Assembly (NCBI GenBank): GCA_016193065.1
Contig: JACPSX010000002.1
Coordinates: 1-11,226, forward strand
Length of the DNA: 11,226 nt
DNA from: Candidatus Tectimicrobiota bacterium
Lineage (GTDB): Bacteria > JACPSX01
Reading direction: 5' to 3'
Position 1 is the stretch's first letter, and every line of letters begins with the position of its first letter. The notes below the pieces were generated by a model. The model did no database searches, was not told the origin of the DNA, and worked only from the letters and a program-made list of their open reading frames with translations. Both the position numbers and the translations under genes were made by a program. Positions 1-6,846 of this stretch are shown here, piece by piece.

Positions 1-849
1 CGCCTGCTGAGCCGCCGCTGCCCCCGCAGTATCCCGCATCGTTACCGCTTCACTTTGCGCCTCCCGCGCCGCCTGCAAGGACGCCTGGGCCTGCACCCCC
101 GCCGCCTGCGCCGTCTGCTGCGCCGCCGCCACCTGCTGCGTGGGCGCCTGGGCCGCCGCCTGCTGCGTCGCCTGCGCCGCCTGCTGCGTCGCCTGCACCG
201 CCTGCTGCGCCGCCGCCACCGCCTGCGCCGCCGCCTGCTGCACCGGGGCCTGCCTAGCCTGCGCCGGCAGTACCACCGGGAGCGTGGGAGAAATCGGCGC
301 TGATGGCACCCAGTTCCCTTGAGTCAGCCCCCCCCCGGTCTGCCCCTGCAATCCAACCCCCAGGTTGCCTGCCGTCCCCCTTAGGGCCGCCACCACCGTG
401 GGCGTCTCCAACGAATGCTCCTTTTCCCCTTCTTTGCTGGTTAAATTAAAGGCAATCTGTCCCAGCAACACCCGGACCTTACGGACCACCACCAAGCGGC
501 GCACAAAAAACCCCCGGCTCTCTTTCTTCTCCGTAATCCGCACGTTGGAGTCCGGAGATACATCCACCACCCCCCCATCGGACCACACCACCCGGGCCCG
601 CCCCTCCTGGGTCACCACCTTGTCCCCGCTGACCAGATCCACAGGCACCCGCTCCACCACCGTCCAGTTCTCCTGGCTCTTCACCCACACCACCCCCTGA
701 AACTGGTCGATCCGCGCTATGGACTCAGTCTGGGCAAACACAGGCGGGGCAATCAGAACGGACCCAACGGTAAAAAGAAACAGCAGGACCACACACTGCG
801 CCAGAGCACGGCTTGAGAAGGAGAAACCTTTCAAGTAGAAGCGCCGCAT
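1..849 (-). CDS. Exported FecR-domain protein with Ala/Gln-rich tail (3' end outside window)
   Basis: The minus-strand frame from ATG 849 stays open for 283 codons to the window edge, so the C-terminus is missing. An AGGAGG ribosome binding site lies 5-6 bases upstream of the ATG. Residues 1-39 form a signal peptide (hydrophobic core about 20-34, likely cleavage after VFA). Residues about 44-160 match a FecR-type domain: a QGVVWV strand, a SGDKVVT segment, a VVWSDGGVVDVSPDSNVRI stretch, and the family's closing ETPTVVAALRGT motif. Residues 197-283 are almost wholly Ala and Gln with loose seven-residue periodicity, probably a long helix. Three Gly codons (172-174) form a run of nine G. FecR-domain proteins are periplasmic or surface sensors or scaffolds; this one has no obvious sigma-factor partner in view. 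The neighbouring CHASE2 cyclase suggests a shared envelope-sensing role. Family call is firm; exact function is unknown. Confidence 0.87.
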   Translation of the reverse strand, partial: MRRFYLKGFSFSSRALAQCVVLLFLFTVGSVLIAPPVFAQTESIARIDQFQGVVWVKSQENWTVVERVPVDLVSGDKVVTQEGRARVVWSDGGVVDVSPDSNVRITEKKESRGFFVRRLVVVRKVRVLLGQIAFNLTSKEGEKEHSLETPTVVAALRGTAGNLGVGLQGQTGGGLTQGNWVPSAPISPTLPVVLPAQARQAPVQQAAAQAVAAAQQAVQATQQAAQATQQAAAQAPTQQVAAAQQTAQAAGVQAQASLQAAREAQSEAVTMRDTAGAAAAQQA

Positions 850-957
850 CTTGCACCTCCTAAAAAAGCCGAAGACCGGGGTTGTTAGTGTCCTTAGCTT
901 TGTCTTGAAAATCAGGCCGGGCTTACCTCCCGGACTCCCAGAGAGGGAATAGACCTA

Positions 958-986
958 ATTATAGGAACGAGCCAGGGGAAAAGCAA
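958..986 (-). promoter_or_regulatory. Sigma-70-type promoter of the FecR-domain gene
   Basis: On the minus strand, TTGCTT (981-986) and a perfect TATAAT (958-963) are separated by exactly 17 bp. The predicted start of transcription is near 951, giving a leader of about 100 nt before ATG 849. A CRP-type box sits upstream at the spacing expected for class I activation. The -35 element is imperfect (4 of 6), which fits an activator-dependent promoter. It closely resembles the promoter at 5739-5767. Confidence 0.7.
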
Positions 987-1003
987 TAAATTTATCCTCC
1001 TAC

Positions 1004-1019
1004 AGTGACAACCGTCACA
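1004..1019 (-). promoter_or_regulatory. CRP/FNR-family operator (TGTGA-N6-TCACT)
   Basis: The minus strand reads TGTGA, six bases, TCACT, matching nine of the ten conserved positions of the E. coli CRP consensus TGTGA-N6-TCACA. The core dyad GTGAC-N4-GTCAC is perfect. Its centre (1011.5) is about 60.5 bp upstream of the predicted transcription start and 51 bp from the centre of the -10 hexamer; the lac promoter has about 52. This is the geometry at which CRP activates by contacting the RNA polymerase alpha C-terminal domain. The adjacent adenylate cyclase gene makes a cAMP-dependent regulator the natural candidate. A non-cAMP CRP/FNR-family protein could also bind. Confidence 0.6.
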
Positions 1020-1156
1020 TTTTGAGCCGACCAGGAGACCGAGAGGCCGGAGTCTATGGACCTCCGGAAGAATGCCGGACATCAGGAGCTTAATCTCCCG
1101 AGAAACCCGAAGAGAATCAGCACTTTTGCATGTACCAGGGCGTGACAGCAAGGAGG

Positions 1157-3412
1157 CTATTTCGTCTTCATTTCAAAGACCCCATCCCAGTCCACGGGAG
1201 GTGGTTCCACGATCAAGTCCTGGCACCGCTCGACGTACAACTTGCAGACTCCATCAGCGGGATAGATCCCAAGCGCTTTCGTGAACGAATCGATGGCCCG
1301 CTCCCACTGCCGATCCTTGTAGCACCCCATCCCCTCCGTATAGATCCGCAGGAACTCTCCCTCCTCGGGGCTGTAGGCGTCAGACTTTCCCCGCAACTCG
1401 TAGATCCGTACGGGAAGTTTCTTCCCCATGACCCTCACGGAATCCAGCTCCCTGACGCGAAAGGCCCCTTTGACCGCATTTTGGGTGAACTCGCTGATAA
1501 TCACGTTCGTGTGGTACTGCTTGTTGGCACCTTCGAGCCGGGATCCGAGGTTCACGCTGTCACCCATGACGGTATAATCGAACCTCTTGCTCGACCCCAT
1601 GTTCCCCACTACCATGGAACCCGTATTGACGCCAACGCCAATGTCGAGGACAGGAATGTTTTGCTCATTCCACCGCGTCTGCAGACGTTTGAGCTCCGCA
1701 AGCATCTCAAGGGCCACTGTGCACGCTCTGTGCGCGTGATCGGGCTGCGGGATCGGAGCACCAAACACCGCCATGATCGCATCTCCCATGTACTTGTCCA
1801 GGAGGCCGTCTTTGGCCAGGATCAGGTCCGTCATGGCCGTGAGGTACTCGTTCAGCAGGTGCACGAGTGCTTCCGGCTCCAATTTCTCCGAGACGCTCGT
1901 GAACCCGCGGATGTCGGAGAAGAGGACGGTTAGCTCCTTTTTATCTCCTCCCAGCTTGAGCATCTGGGGGTTCTTTAGAACCTCGTTTACCACAGAGGGA
2001 TTCAGGTACTGCTGGAATGCCCCTTTGACCTTCCTCTTCTCCCGCTCTTCCGTCATGAACCGGTAGGATATGACGCCCACGAAGCAGAGAACGATCGAAA
2101 GGGAAGGATAAATGAGGTTCAACCATATCCGGTAGCCGGCAAACATGGCGTACGCAAAATAAAAATACCCTCCCAGAAGGGCCAGAGAAAACACGGGTCC
2201 CCAGAACTTGGGCAATCGGGAAAGCACCACTCCGGACCCAAGTCCAAACAGAAGGACGAAAAACAGATCAAGAAACGTCATCCAATTGGCTCTTTCGAGA
2301 AAGCTTCCGTGGATGATGTTCTCGACCACATTGGCGTGTTTTTCCACTCCCGGGAGCGCCTTGGACAAGGGAGTCACCTTCTGATCGTGCAGCCCCGTAG
2401 CAGTAGCCCCAACAAGGACGGCTTTTCCCTGAAAGGTCTGCGGAGGCACCCGTCCCTCCAGGACATCCACAAAGGAGTAACGGGGAAACGTGTTCGCGTA
2501 CCCGTTGTAATTGATCAGCATGCGCATGCGCTCATCGGTCGGAACAAACACATTGGTCAGGTCTATCCCTTCTCCGAAGTTTGCGATCATCTCCTCTGGA
2601 GACAGCCCCAGGTAAGTTCGCGCCACCTGAAGGGCAAAAGAAGGGTAATAGCTTCCCGGGTACTGAACCAGCAGAATTTCCCAGCGCGCGACTCCGTCGA
2701 TATCCGGCTTCATGTTCGCGTGACCGACAGCTTGCGCACTCCTACCCAGCACCTCGAGGGGAGCGGTGATATTGGTGGCTGAAATTGGGGGGATGAGACG
2801 TGTTACCTGTTTGTTCTTTACGAGCTTGAACTCCGATTTTCTCAAGTAAAGCGGAGCGGGCTTCCCGGTCCGGGACACGCCGTTCGCAGGCGCATCGACC
2901 CCGTCAAAAAACATCGCCAATACAACAGAGCCCGAACCTCTGACGGCCTCGCCGAGGAGGTAGTCGTTGTCTTCTTTCTTCTCGAGTGCTTCCAGGAGCT
3001 TGGAAAACCTTCGCCCCTGGTCGTTCTGCCGCTCAAGCCCAAGGGAGCTGTAATTTTCCCGGAGCATTCGGAACTGTTTGAGATCCGCGCTGACCTCCGG
3101 CTCGCTGAAGATAATATCGAAGCCGACGGCACGCGGTTTCCCCGCCGAAATTTTGTTGATTAGATCCGCGATCCGGGAACGAGGCCAGGGCCACCGGCCA
3201 ATCCGTTCAATACTCTTGTCATCGAGGGCCACGATCACAATCTCGGACCCGACCTTCTTTTGCCCCCGTATCTTGAAGCGCAGATCGAGAGTCTTTAATT
3301 CCAGAGACTCGAACAAGGCCAGGTCAGAACCGATAAAAAGGAGGATTGCCACAAATATGGAGATGAGAACGCTCAGCCAGAACCCCGACATTTTTAAACG
3401 AGGAAACCTCAT
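1157..3412 (-). CDS. CHASE2-domain class III adenylate cyclase
   Basis: A 751-residue membrane receptor cyclase that should convert ATP to cAMP. Order of parts: one N-terminal membrane helix (about 11-29); a periplasmic CHASE2 sensor (about 35-375, with GRWPWPR at 72-78 and VLVGATATGL near 332-341); three membrane helices (about 378-398, 404-424, 429-450); then a cytoplasmic cyclase domain (about 490-675). All catalytic positions are visible: metal-binding Asp500 (FSDIRGF) and Asp544 (KYMGD), purine-specifying Lys540 and Thr614, and transition-state Asn621 and Arg625. The Lys/Thr pair is typical of class IIIb adenylate cyclases rather than guanylate cyclases. A TPR-like helix pair follows (about 700-735). 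ATG 3412 has a GAAGGG motif 7 bases upstream; GTG 3418, two codons earlier, is an alternative. It lies 66 bases after the HEAT gene, probably in the same transcript. The ligand sensed is unknown. Confidence 0.96.
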   Translation of the reverse strand: MRFPRLKMSGFWLSVLISIFVAILLFIGSDLALFESLELKTLDLRFKIRGQKKVGSEIVIVALDDKSIERIGRWPWPRSRIADLINKISAGKPRAVGFDIIFSEPEVSADLKQFRMLRENYSSLGLERQNDQGRRFSKLLEALEKKEDNDYLLGEAVRGSGSVVLAMFFDGVDAPANGVSRTGKPAPLYLRKSEFKLVKNKQVTRLIPPISATNITAPLEVLGRSAQAVGHANMKPDIDGVARWEILLVQYPGSYYPSFALQVARTYLGLSPEEMIANFGEGIDLTNVFVPTDERMRMLINYNGYANTFPRYSFVDVLEGRVPPQTFQGKAVLVGATATGLHDQKVTPLSKALPGVEKHANVVENIIHGSFLERANWMTFLDLFFVLLFGLGSGVVLSRLPKFWGPVFSLALLGGYFYFAYAMFAGYRIWLNLIYPSLSIVLCFVGVISYRFMTEEREKRKVKGAFQQYLNPSVVNEVLKNPQMLKLGGDKKELTVLFSDIRGFTSVSEKLEPEALVHLLNEYLTAMTDLILAKDGLLDKYMGDAIMAVFGAPIPQPDHAHRACTVALEMLAELKRLQTRWNEQNIPVLDIGVGVNTGSMVVGNMGSSKRFDYTVMGDSVNLGSRLEGANKQYHTNVIISEFTQNAVKGAFRVRELDSVRVMGKKLPVRIYELRGKSDAYSPEEGEFLRIYTEGMGCYKDRQWERAIDSFTKALGIYPADGVCKLYVERCQDLIVEPPPVDWDGVFEMKTK

Positions 3413-3478
3413 AGACACACCCTTCTCCGTGGAGATCCGCGGGAAAAATGGCCTTCCACCGGACCATGCCTCATTAAG

Positions 3479-4654
3479 CTATCCTCCCGCTGCCCTCTTC
3501 TTTAACCTTTCGATGGCCCATCGGGCTCGCCTTCCCACCTCGCCTTCCTTTTCTGTTTGCTCGAGGAACATGAGGGGCCCCAGGGCTTCCGGACGACCCG
3601 CCGAAAAAGCCTTAAGGTTCGAATCGCCTCCGGAAAGGCCAGCCACGAGCTTGCCGCTTATCTTCTTCTCGCCGATGAACCCGAGAGAGAAAGCAGCGGA
3701 CTGGCGCACTTCTCCGTTGGAATCGGACAACAATTCGGCCACAGGGCCAGCCGAGTTCTTTCCCCCAATAAATCCGAGGGCACTTGCCGCGTACCTCCGG
3801 ACGGCGGGCGCCTGATCCTTGAGACGCCTCACAAGAGCCCGCTCGGCACGCTCATCGTACACGGCGTTAAACGCCAGCGCGGAAAATGTCCGATGGAGAG
3901 CATTTTTGCTGGTCAGTTCCTGGATCAGAAAAGAGTTCGGGCTTCTTACCTGTGCAACCCGGCGAATGAAATCAATCGCATTGCGGGCGAATACCTGCTG
4001 CTGCTGGTTCTGCCCGTCCTTGGCCTGAGTGAGAAATTGCAGGATGTTCTGGTTCCTTGGGTGCACGATTCCCGCCGCTGCAAAATCCGGAAGGTCCGCT
4101 TTGTTCTCTTGCATTACATTAAGCAGGGCATCGATCACGCGCTCATCCCGGGTCGCCATGAGCGCATGAGCGGCAAACCTCCGCACCCACTCGCTTTCGT
4201 CCCTCAAGTGGTCAACAAGAGCACCGACCCCCTCCTCGTTGTCGGAAAATTTAAAAAAAGCAAGGGACCGTGCCGCGAAAAGCCGCACCTCGTCGTCCGG
4301 ATCCTCAAGCGCTTTCAGGAGTGGCGCCACCGCCCTCCGTTCCCTTAAGTATCCGAGTTCCCTGGCCGCTTCAGCTCTTTGCTCCGGCTTGCCGGTTTTC
4401 AGAACGGTAATCCACCTGTCTCTGGATTGCCGCGTCGAGGGCGCGGTCTTCTTCGGCCCGGCTGCCGGAGCCGGTTCCACCATCCAGCCCAGAAGACATA
4501 CGAGACACAGAACGAGGGACAGAATTGCCCTCCCCCGCTTCGCAACCAACCGGAAGCCTCCCCTCAACTCCACAGGCACTCCTGCACTCCGTTCCGGCAT
4601 CGGGCTTGAGTCGCCTCCCGGGTTATCAAATTCTTTCTGCATGGATACCTTCAT
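3479..4654 (-). CDS. Exported HEAT-repeat protein
   Basis: A 391-residue protein with an N-terminal hydrophobic helix (about 43-59) followed by PAPAA, read as a signal peptide or membrane anchor with an unusually long n-region. Residues about 80-385 are built from HEAT repeats of the PBS-lyase type: recurring helix pairs with Ala-rich first helices and motifs such as DPDDEVRLFAARSLAF, DESEWVRRFAAHALM, LKDQAPAVRRYAASALGFIG and DSNGEVRQSAAFSLGFIG. Such solenoids bind other proteins and have no catalytic site. The start is set at ATG 4654 because it overlaps the upstream CHASE2 stop as ATGA, a classic translational-coupling arrangement; a GTG at 4672 is an in-frame alternative. Placement between two CHASE2 genes suggests it bridges or tunes the sensors. 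That partner role is inference. Confidence 0.87.
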   Translation of the reverse strand: MKVSMQKEFDNPGGDSSPMPERSAGVPVELRGGFRLVAKRGRAILSLVLCLVCLLGWMVEPAPAAGPKKTAPSTRQSRDRWITVLKTGKPEQRAEAARELGYLRERRAVAPLLKALEDPDDEVRLFAARSLAFFKFSDNEEGVGALVDHLRDESEWVRRFAAHALMATRDERVIDALLNVMQENKADLPDFAAAGIVHPRNQNILQFLTQAKDGQNQQQQVFARNAIDFIRRVAQVRSPNSFLIQELTSKNALHRTFSALAFNAVYDERAERALVRRLKDQAPAVRRYAASALGFIGGKNSAGPVAELLSDSNGEVRQSAAFSLGFIGEKKISGKLVAGLSGGDSNLKAFSAGRPEALGPLMFLEQTEKEGEVGRRARWAIERLKKRAAGG

Positions 4655-5661
4655 CTTGCCGGCGAAGGCCACCTCGACAGAAGCGCATCAATCGCCGTAG
4701 CCAGCAGCTCCATCCCCGGGTAGTAAAACGATACGGGCGTGGGATGGTAGTCCGAGAGCCCGGTGGCGTTGACCCCGATAATGACGATCGCCCCCCGAAA
4801 GAGGGAAAGAAAATCCTCTCCGTCGAGCACTCGCGCCGCCGAGACGTGCGAAAAACGGGTGCCCGGAGCCGAAAAAGCAAGGGGAATGTCCCCCGCGGAA
4901 TCGATCCGAATGTTCACTTCCCCCATCTCGATCCGGTCCCCCAGCCTCAGGACCACATTGGACGGTGTCCGGTTCCGGAGCCACATCGCCACGGCCAGCG
5001 GCAGGGAAGGGTACACTTTCCCTTCATATGACACCGCCAGGGTGGCTTTTCTTACCAGCCCTGGACCGCCCTCGCGGGATTCAGGAAACACGTTGACGAA
5101 CCCGAGCCCCGCCGCCTTGCGAGCAAACTGTGGAAGCGGGAACAGCACACTGCTGGCCTCTCGCAGGACGTCATCCCATTCCCTTCCCCTGGCCAGAGCG
5201 TGGTTCCGGAGAAGCGCCGTGCGTTCGGGCTCCGGAGCCGCTCCCGGTATGCCGAACTGAAACGCAAAGGCCAGGAACACGTTCCCTCCCGATCCGATCA
5301 CCTCCGCCAGATCCCGGTCCTTCTCGGGAAATTGCGCATCCTCTTCGCTGAACAGGAGATCGAGGACGACCGCCCTGGGCGAGAACTTTTGAGTACCGCG
5401 GAGGAGCCGAGCCTGGAGATCGCGCGGCCACGGCCACCGTCCAAACTTTCCCAGGCTGGCATCATCAATGTCAACGATGACGAGGGGAGGAGCATCGGCT
5501 GAAAAACTGGCCGCGGGGGTGCAGAAGAGAGCCAGACACACAAACGCGAAAATCACCCGCAGGCGAAAAATCAGCCCTGCATAAAACGGGCCCGTGGAGT
5601 CCCGATCAGAGCAGACCGGAGGACCCGCCGTCGGCGCCCGCAGATCGAACCGCCGGCCCAT
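4651..5661 (-). CDS. Stand-alone CHASE2 sensor protein without output domain
   Basis: The 336-residue product is a CHASE2 sensor domain and little else. A hydrophobic helix at about 35-52 ending in PAASFSA looks like a signal peptide or anchor. The CHASE2 fold runs about 58-325, with DIDDASLGKFGRWPWPR, then VVLDLLFSE, and near the end AIVIIGVNATGLSDYHPTP; each has a counterpart in the cyclase gene downstream. The reading frame stops about ten residues after the domain, before the three membrane helices and effector that CHASE2 receptors normally carry, so it should lie wholly outside the cytoplasm. ATG 5661 has only a weak ribosome binding site; TTG 5673 and an internal GTG (start of VIFAFVCLAL) are alternatives, and the N-terminus is unusual (see the ATG-TAA entry). 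It is coupled to the HEAT gene by ATGA. Likely a decoy, co-receptor or ligand-capture subunit for the cyclase; that is inference. Confidence 0.85.
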   Translation of the reverse strand: MGRRFDLRAPTAGPPVCSDRDSTGPFYAGLIFRLRVIFAFVCLALFCTPAASFSADAPPLVIVDIDDASLGKFGRWPWPRDLQARLLRGTQKFSPRAVVLDLLFSEEDAQFPEKDRDLAEVIGSGGNVFLAFAFQFGIPGAAPEPERTALLRNHALARGREWDDVLREASSVLFPLPQFARKAAGLGFVNVFPESREGGPGLVRKATLAVSYEGKVYPSLPLAVAMWLRNRTPSNVVLRLGDRIEMGEVNIRIDSAGDIPLAFSAPGTRFSHVSAARVLDGEDFLSLFRGAIVIIGVNATGLSDYHPTPVSFYYPGMELLATAIDALLSRWPSPAR

Positions 5662-5718
5662 GGCAAACCCCAAAATGAGCGCGCCAGCGAAAAGGACAAA
5701 CCATAGGGGAAAGCCCCC

Positions 5719-5724
5719 TTACAT
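5719..5724 (-). other. In-frame ATG-TAA start-stop ahead of the CHASE2 gene
   Basis: On the minus strand an ATG (5724-5722) is followed immediately by TAA. It is in the same frame as the CHASE2 gene, and the 15 codons after the TAA encode a membrane-helix-like stretch (PLWFVLFAGALILGFAMGRR) that joins the CHASE2 N-terminus without another stop. Either the second codon of a once longer gene became a stop, or this is a minimal start-stop element in the leader. An AGAGGT motif lies upstream, but most of it would precede the predicted transcription start. Confidence 0.4.
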
Positions 5725-5738
5725 CCCGGCTTTACCTC

Positions 5739-5767
5739 TTTATAGGATCGAATCGAATGAAAAGCAA
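5739..5767 (-). promoter_or_regulatory. Sigma-70-type promoter of the CHASE2-HEAT-cyclase operon
   Basis: The minus strand has TTGCTT (5762-5767), 17 bp, then TATAAA (5739-5744), with transcription predicted to start near 5732. The first three spacer bases (TTC), the TCC before the -10 and the AGG after it are shared with the FecR promoter at 958-986. No CRP-type box lies upstream; instead a six-base direct repeat (CGTTCT, period 9) occupies about 5783-5797, near positions -51 to -65, and could bind a different regulator. Confidence 0.6.
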
Positions 5768-5850
5768 CGAGTTTTCAAATTGAGAACGGACAGAACGAAC
5801 GTTACGCTTTCAGATGGCCCGGGGACCGCGAGGTTGGGATAAGATAAAGT

Positions 5851-6630
5851 TTAACGCCGGGGACGAGGCGACTGCTGAGGCCCCAGGAGCCTCTGCACGA
5901 TTTCGTTTTCCCGGCGCGCCTTGTCTCCCTGTCCCAGCCGGGAATAAATCTGAGCCAGGCCGCTGTGGGCAGCCACCAAGTTCGGATTGATCTCCAAGGC
6001 CTTCTCGAGAGCCTGGATAGCCTCCTTCCATTGCTGCTGCCTCATGAGAGCCGAGCCCAGGTTGAGCTGGGCCTCGGCGTAGCGCGGGTTGAGGCGCAGG
6101 GCCTGCCGGTACTCGCTAATCGCTCCCTTGAACTGGGCCTTAGCCCCGTAAGCGGCGCCCAGGTTGTTATGAGCTTCAGCGTTCGAGGGATCGAGTCGCA
6201 GAGCCTGCTTATTGGCCTCGATGGCCTCGTCGTACATCCCCCTCATGGCATAAACGACCCCCAGATTGTAGTGAGCCCGGCTGTTCTTGGGGTCAACGGC
6301 GATGATCTCTTGGAGCTCCCGGACCGCCTCGTCCAAAAACCCGGCCTGGCCGTAGCCGATGGCCAAGCGCAGCCGTCTCTCCAGATAATTGGGGTCCGTT
6401 TGCAGGACCTGGGGACGGTTTGGAGACCCGCCGCTGACCAGGACGACCGGAGCGCCGCTGGTAAATGCACGGATCACCAACAGCCACAGGGCCAGGGCAA
6501 TGGCTCCCAAGAGAATCTTTCCGGTAAGATCAAAGGTCATGACCCGGAGATGGTGAGAAGATTCTCCTCCTCTGAACCTTTCTTTTGCTTTCTGCAACTG
6601 AATCAAAACGGAATGAACCAGCGGAGCCAT
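5851..6630 (-). CDS. Membrane-anchored TPR-repeat protein
   Basis: A 259-residue protein with a short cytoplasmic N-terminus, one membrane helix (about 38-55, KILLGAIALALWLLVIRAF) and at least four tetratricopeptide repeats from about 78 to 245. The repeats carry typical TPR signatures: AHYNLGVVYAMRGMYDEAIE, AHNNLGAAYGAKAQFKGAIS, AQLNLGSALMRQQQWKEAIQ and AHSGLAQIYSRLGQGDKARR, each followed by a xxDP or xxNP turn. TPR arrays are protein-binding scaffolds. ATG 6630 is preferred because an AAAGG motif lies 8 bases upstream and a possible promoter sits at the right distance. ATG 6540, directly before the membrane helix, would give 229 residues. It precedes the CHASE2 operon on the same strand but is separated from that promoter by under 100 bases, so it may belong to the cassette. 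No partner can be named. Confidence 0.86.
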   Translation of the reverse strand: MAPLVHSVLIQLQKAKERFRGGESSHHLRVMTFDLTGKILLGAIALALWLLVIRAFTSGAPVVLVSGGSPNRPQVLQTDPNYLERRLRLAIGYGQAGFLDEAVRELQEIIAVDPKNSRAHYNLGVVYAMRGMYDEAIEANKQALRLDPSNAEAHNNLGAAYGAKAQFKGAISEYRQALRLNPRYAEAQLNLGSALMRQQQWKEAIQALEKALEINPNLVAAHSGLAQIYSRLGQGDKARRENEIVQRLLGPQQSPRPRR

Positions 6631-6683
6631 TTTCACGACCTTTTTCCCTTGGAAGCAATTCAACTGAATCGAATTGCGGCCTT

Positions 6684-6712
6684 ATCGTGCGTAGCGGCGG
6701 CGGAATTGTCAA
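6684..6712 (-). promoter_or_regulatory. Possible promoter of the TPR gene
   Basis: The minus strand has a perfect TTGACA (6707-6712), 17 bp, then CACGAT (6684-6689), which matches the -10 consensus at only three of six positions. Transcription would start near 6677 and give a 47-nt leader to ATG 6630. The weak -10 means an activator or another sigma factor may be needed, or that the match is chance. Confidence 0.35.
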
Positions 6713-6798
6713 GCGGAAAACCCCGCCGCCGCACCCCCTTACCCCGGTTGGAAGCAAACGGGCCACGTAAGGATCCCCAGGGCGAGGAACCATTCCTC

Positions 6799-6827
6799 TT
6801 GACATCGCCGGTTGCAGCCCGTACATT
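6799..6827 (+). promoter_or_regulatory. Sigma-70-type promoter of the DksA-like gene
   Basis: A perfect TTGACA (6799-6804), a 17-bp spacer and TACATT (6822-6827, four of six) place the transcription start near 6834 and give a leader of about 48 nt before ATG 6882. It rules out the upstream ATG at 6828, which sits at the -10 element. Confidence 0.6.
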
Positions 6828-6846
6828 ATGTTTCATTTTAGAGGGG

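Larger units (their letters stand above)
850..1156. other. Intergenic region between cyclase stop and FecR start
   Basis: This gap holds the FecR promoter and CRP-type box described separately. Between the cyclase stop (1157) and the box there is only a short dyad, CCGGAG/CTCCGG (1047-1052 and 1062-1067, loop 9). It has no T-run on either side, so it is not a convincing terminator and read-through from the cyclase operon into the FecR gene is possible. No credible gene was found; open frames here cross the promoter and carry no ribosome binding site or recognisable motif. Confidence 0.5.

Noticed and set aside
55-322. Arg/Leu-rich and Ala/Cys-rich plus-strand open frames
   Set aside because: They are the complement of the Ala/Gln-rich repeat region of the FecR gene; their odd composition comes from the repeat.
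1047-1067. Terminator after the cyclase gene
   Set aside because: A 6-bp stem with a 9-nt loop and no T-run; too weak for an intrinsic terminator.
912-1151. Minus-strand open frame of 79 codons between the cyclase and FecR genes
   Set aside because: It spans the CRP-type box and both promoter hexamers, and no family is recognisable.
1130-1933. Plus-strand open frame of 267 codons opposite the cyclase catalytic domain
   Set aside because: Antisense to conserved catalytic motifs, no recognisable domain, no promoter or ribosome binding site. The other long antisense frames at 3078-3815, 3557-4348 and 5965-6876 were rejected for the same reason.
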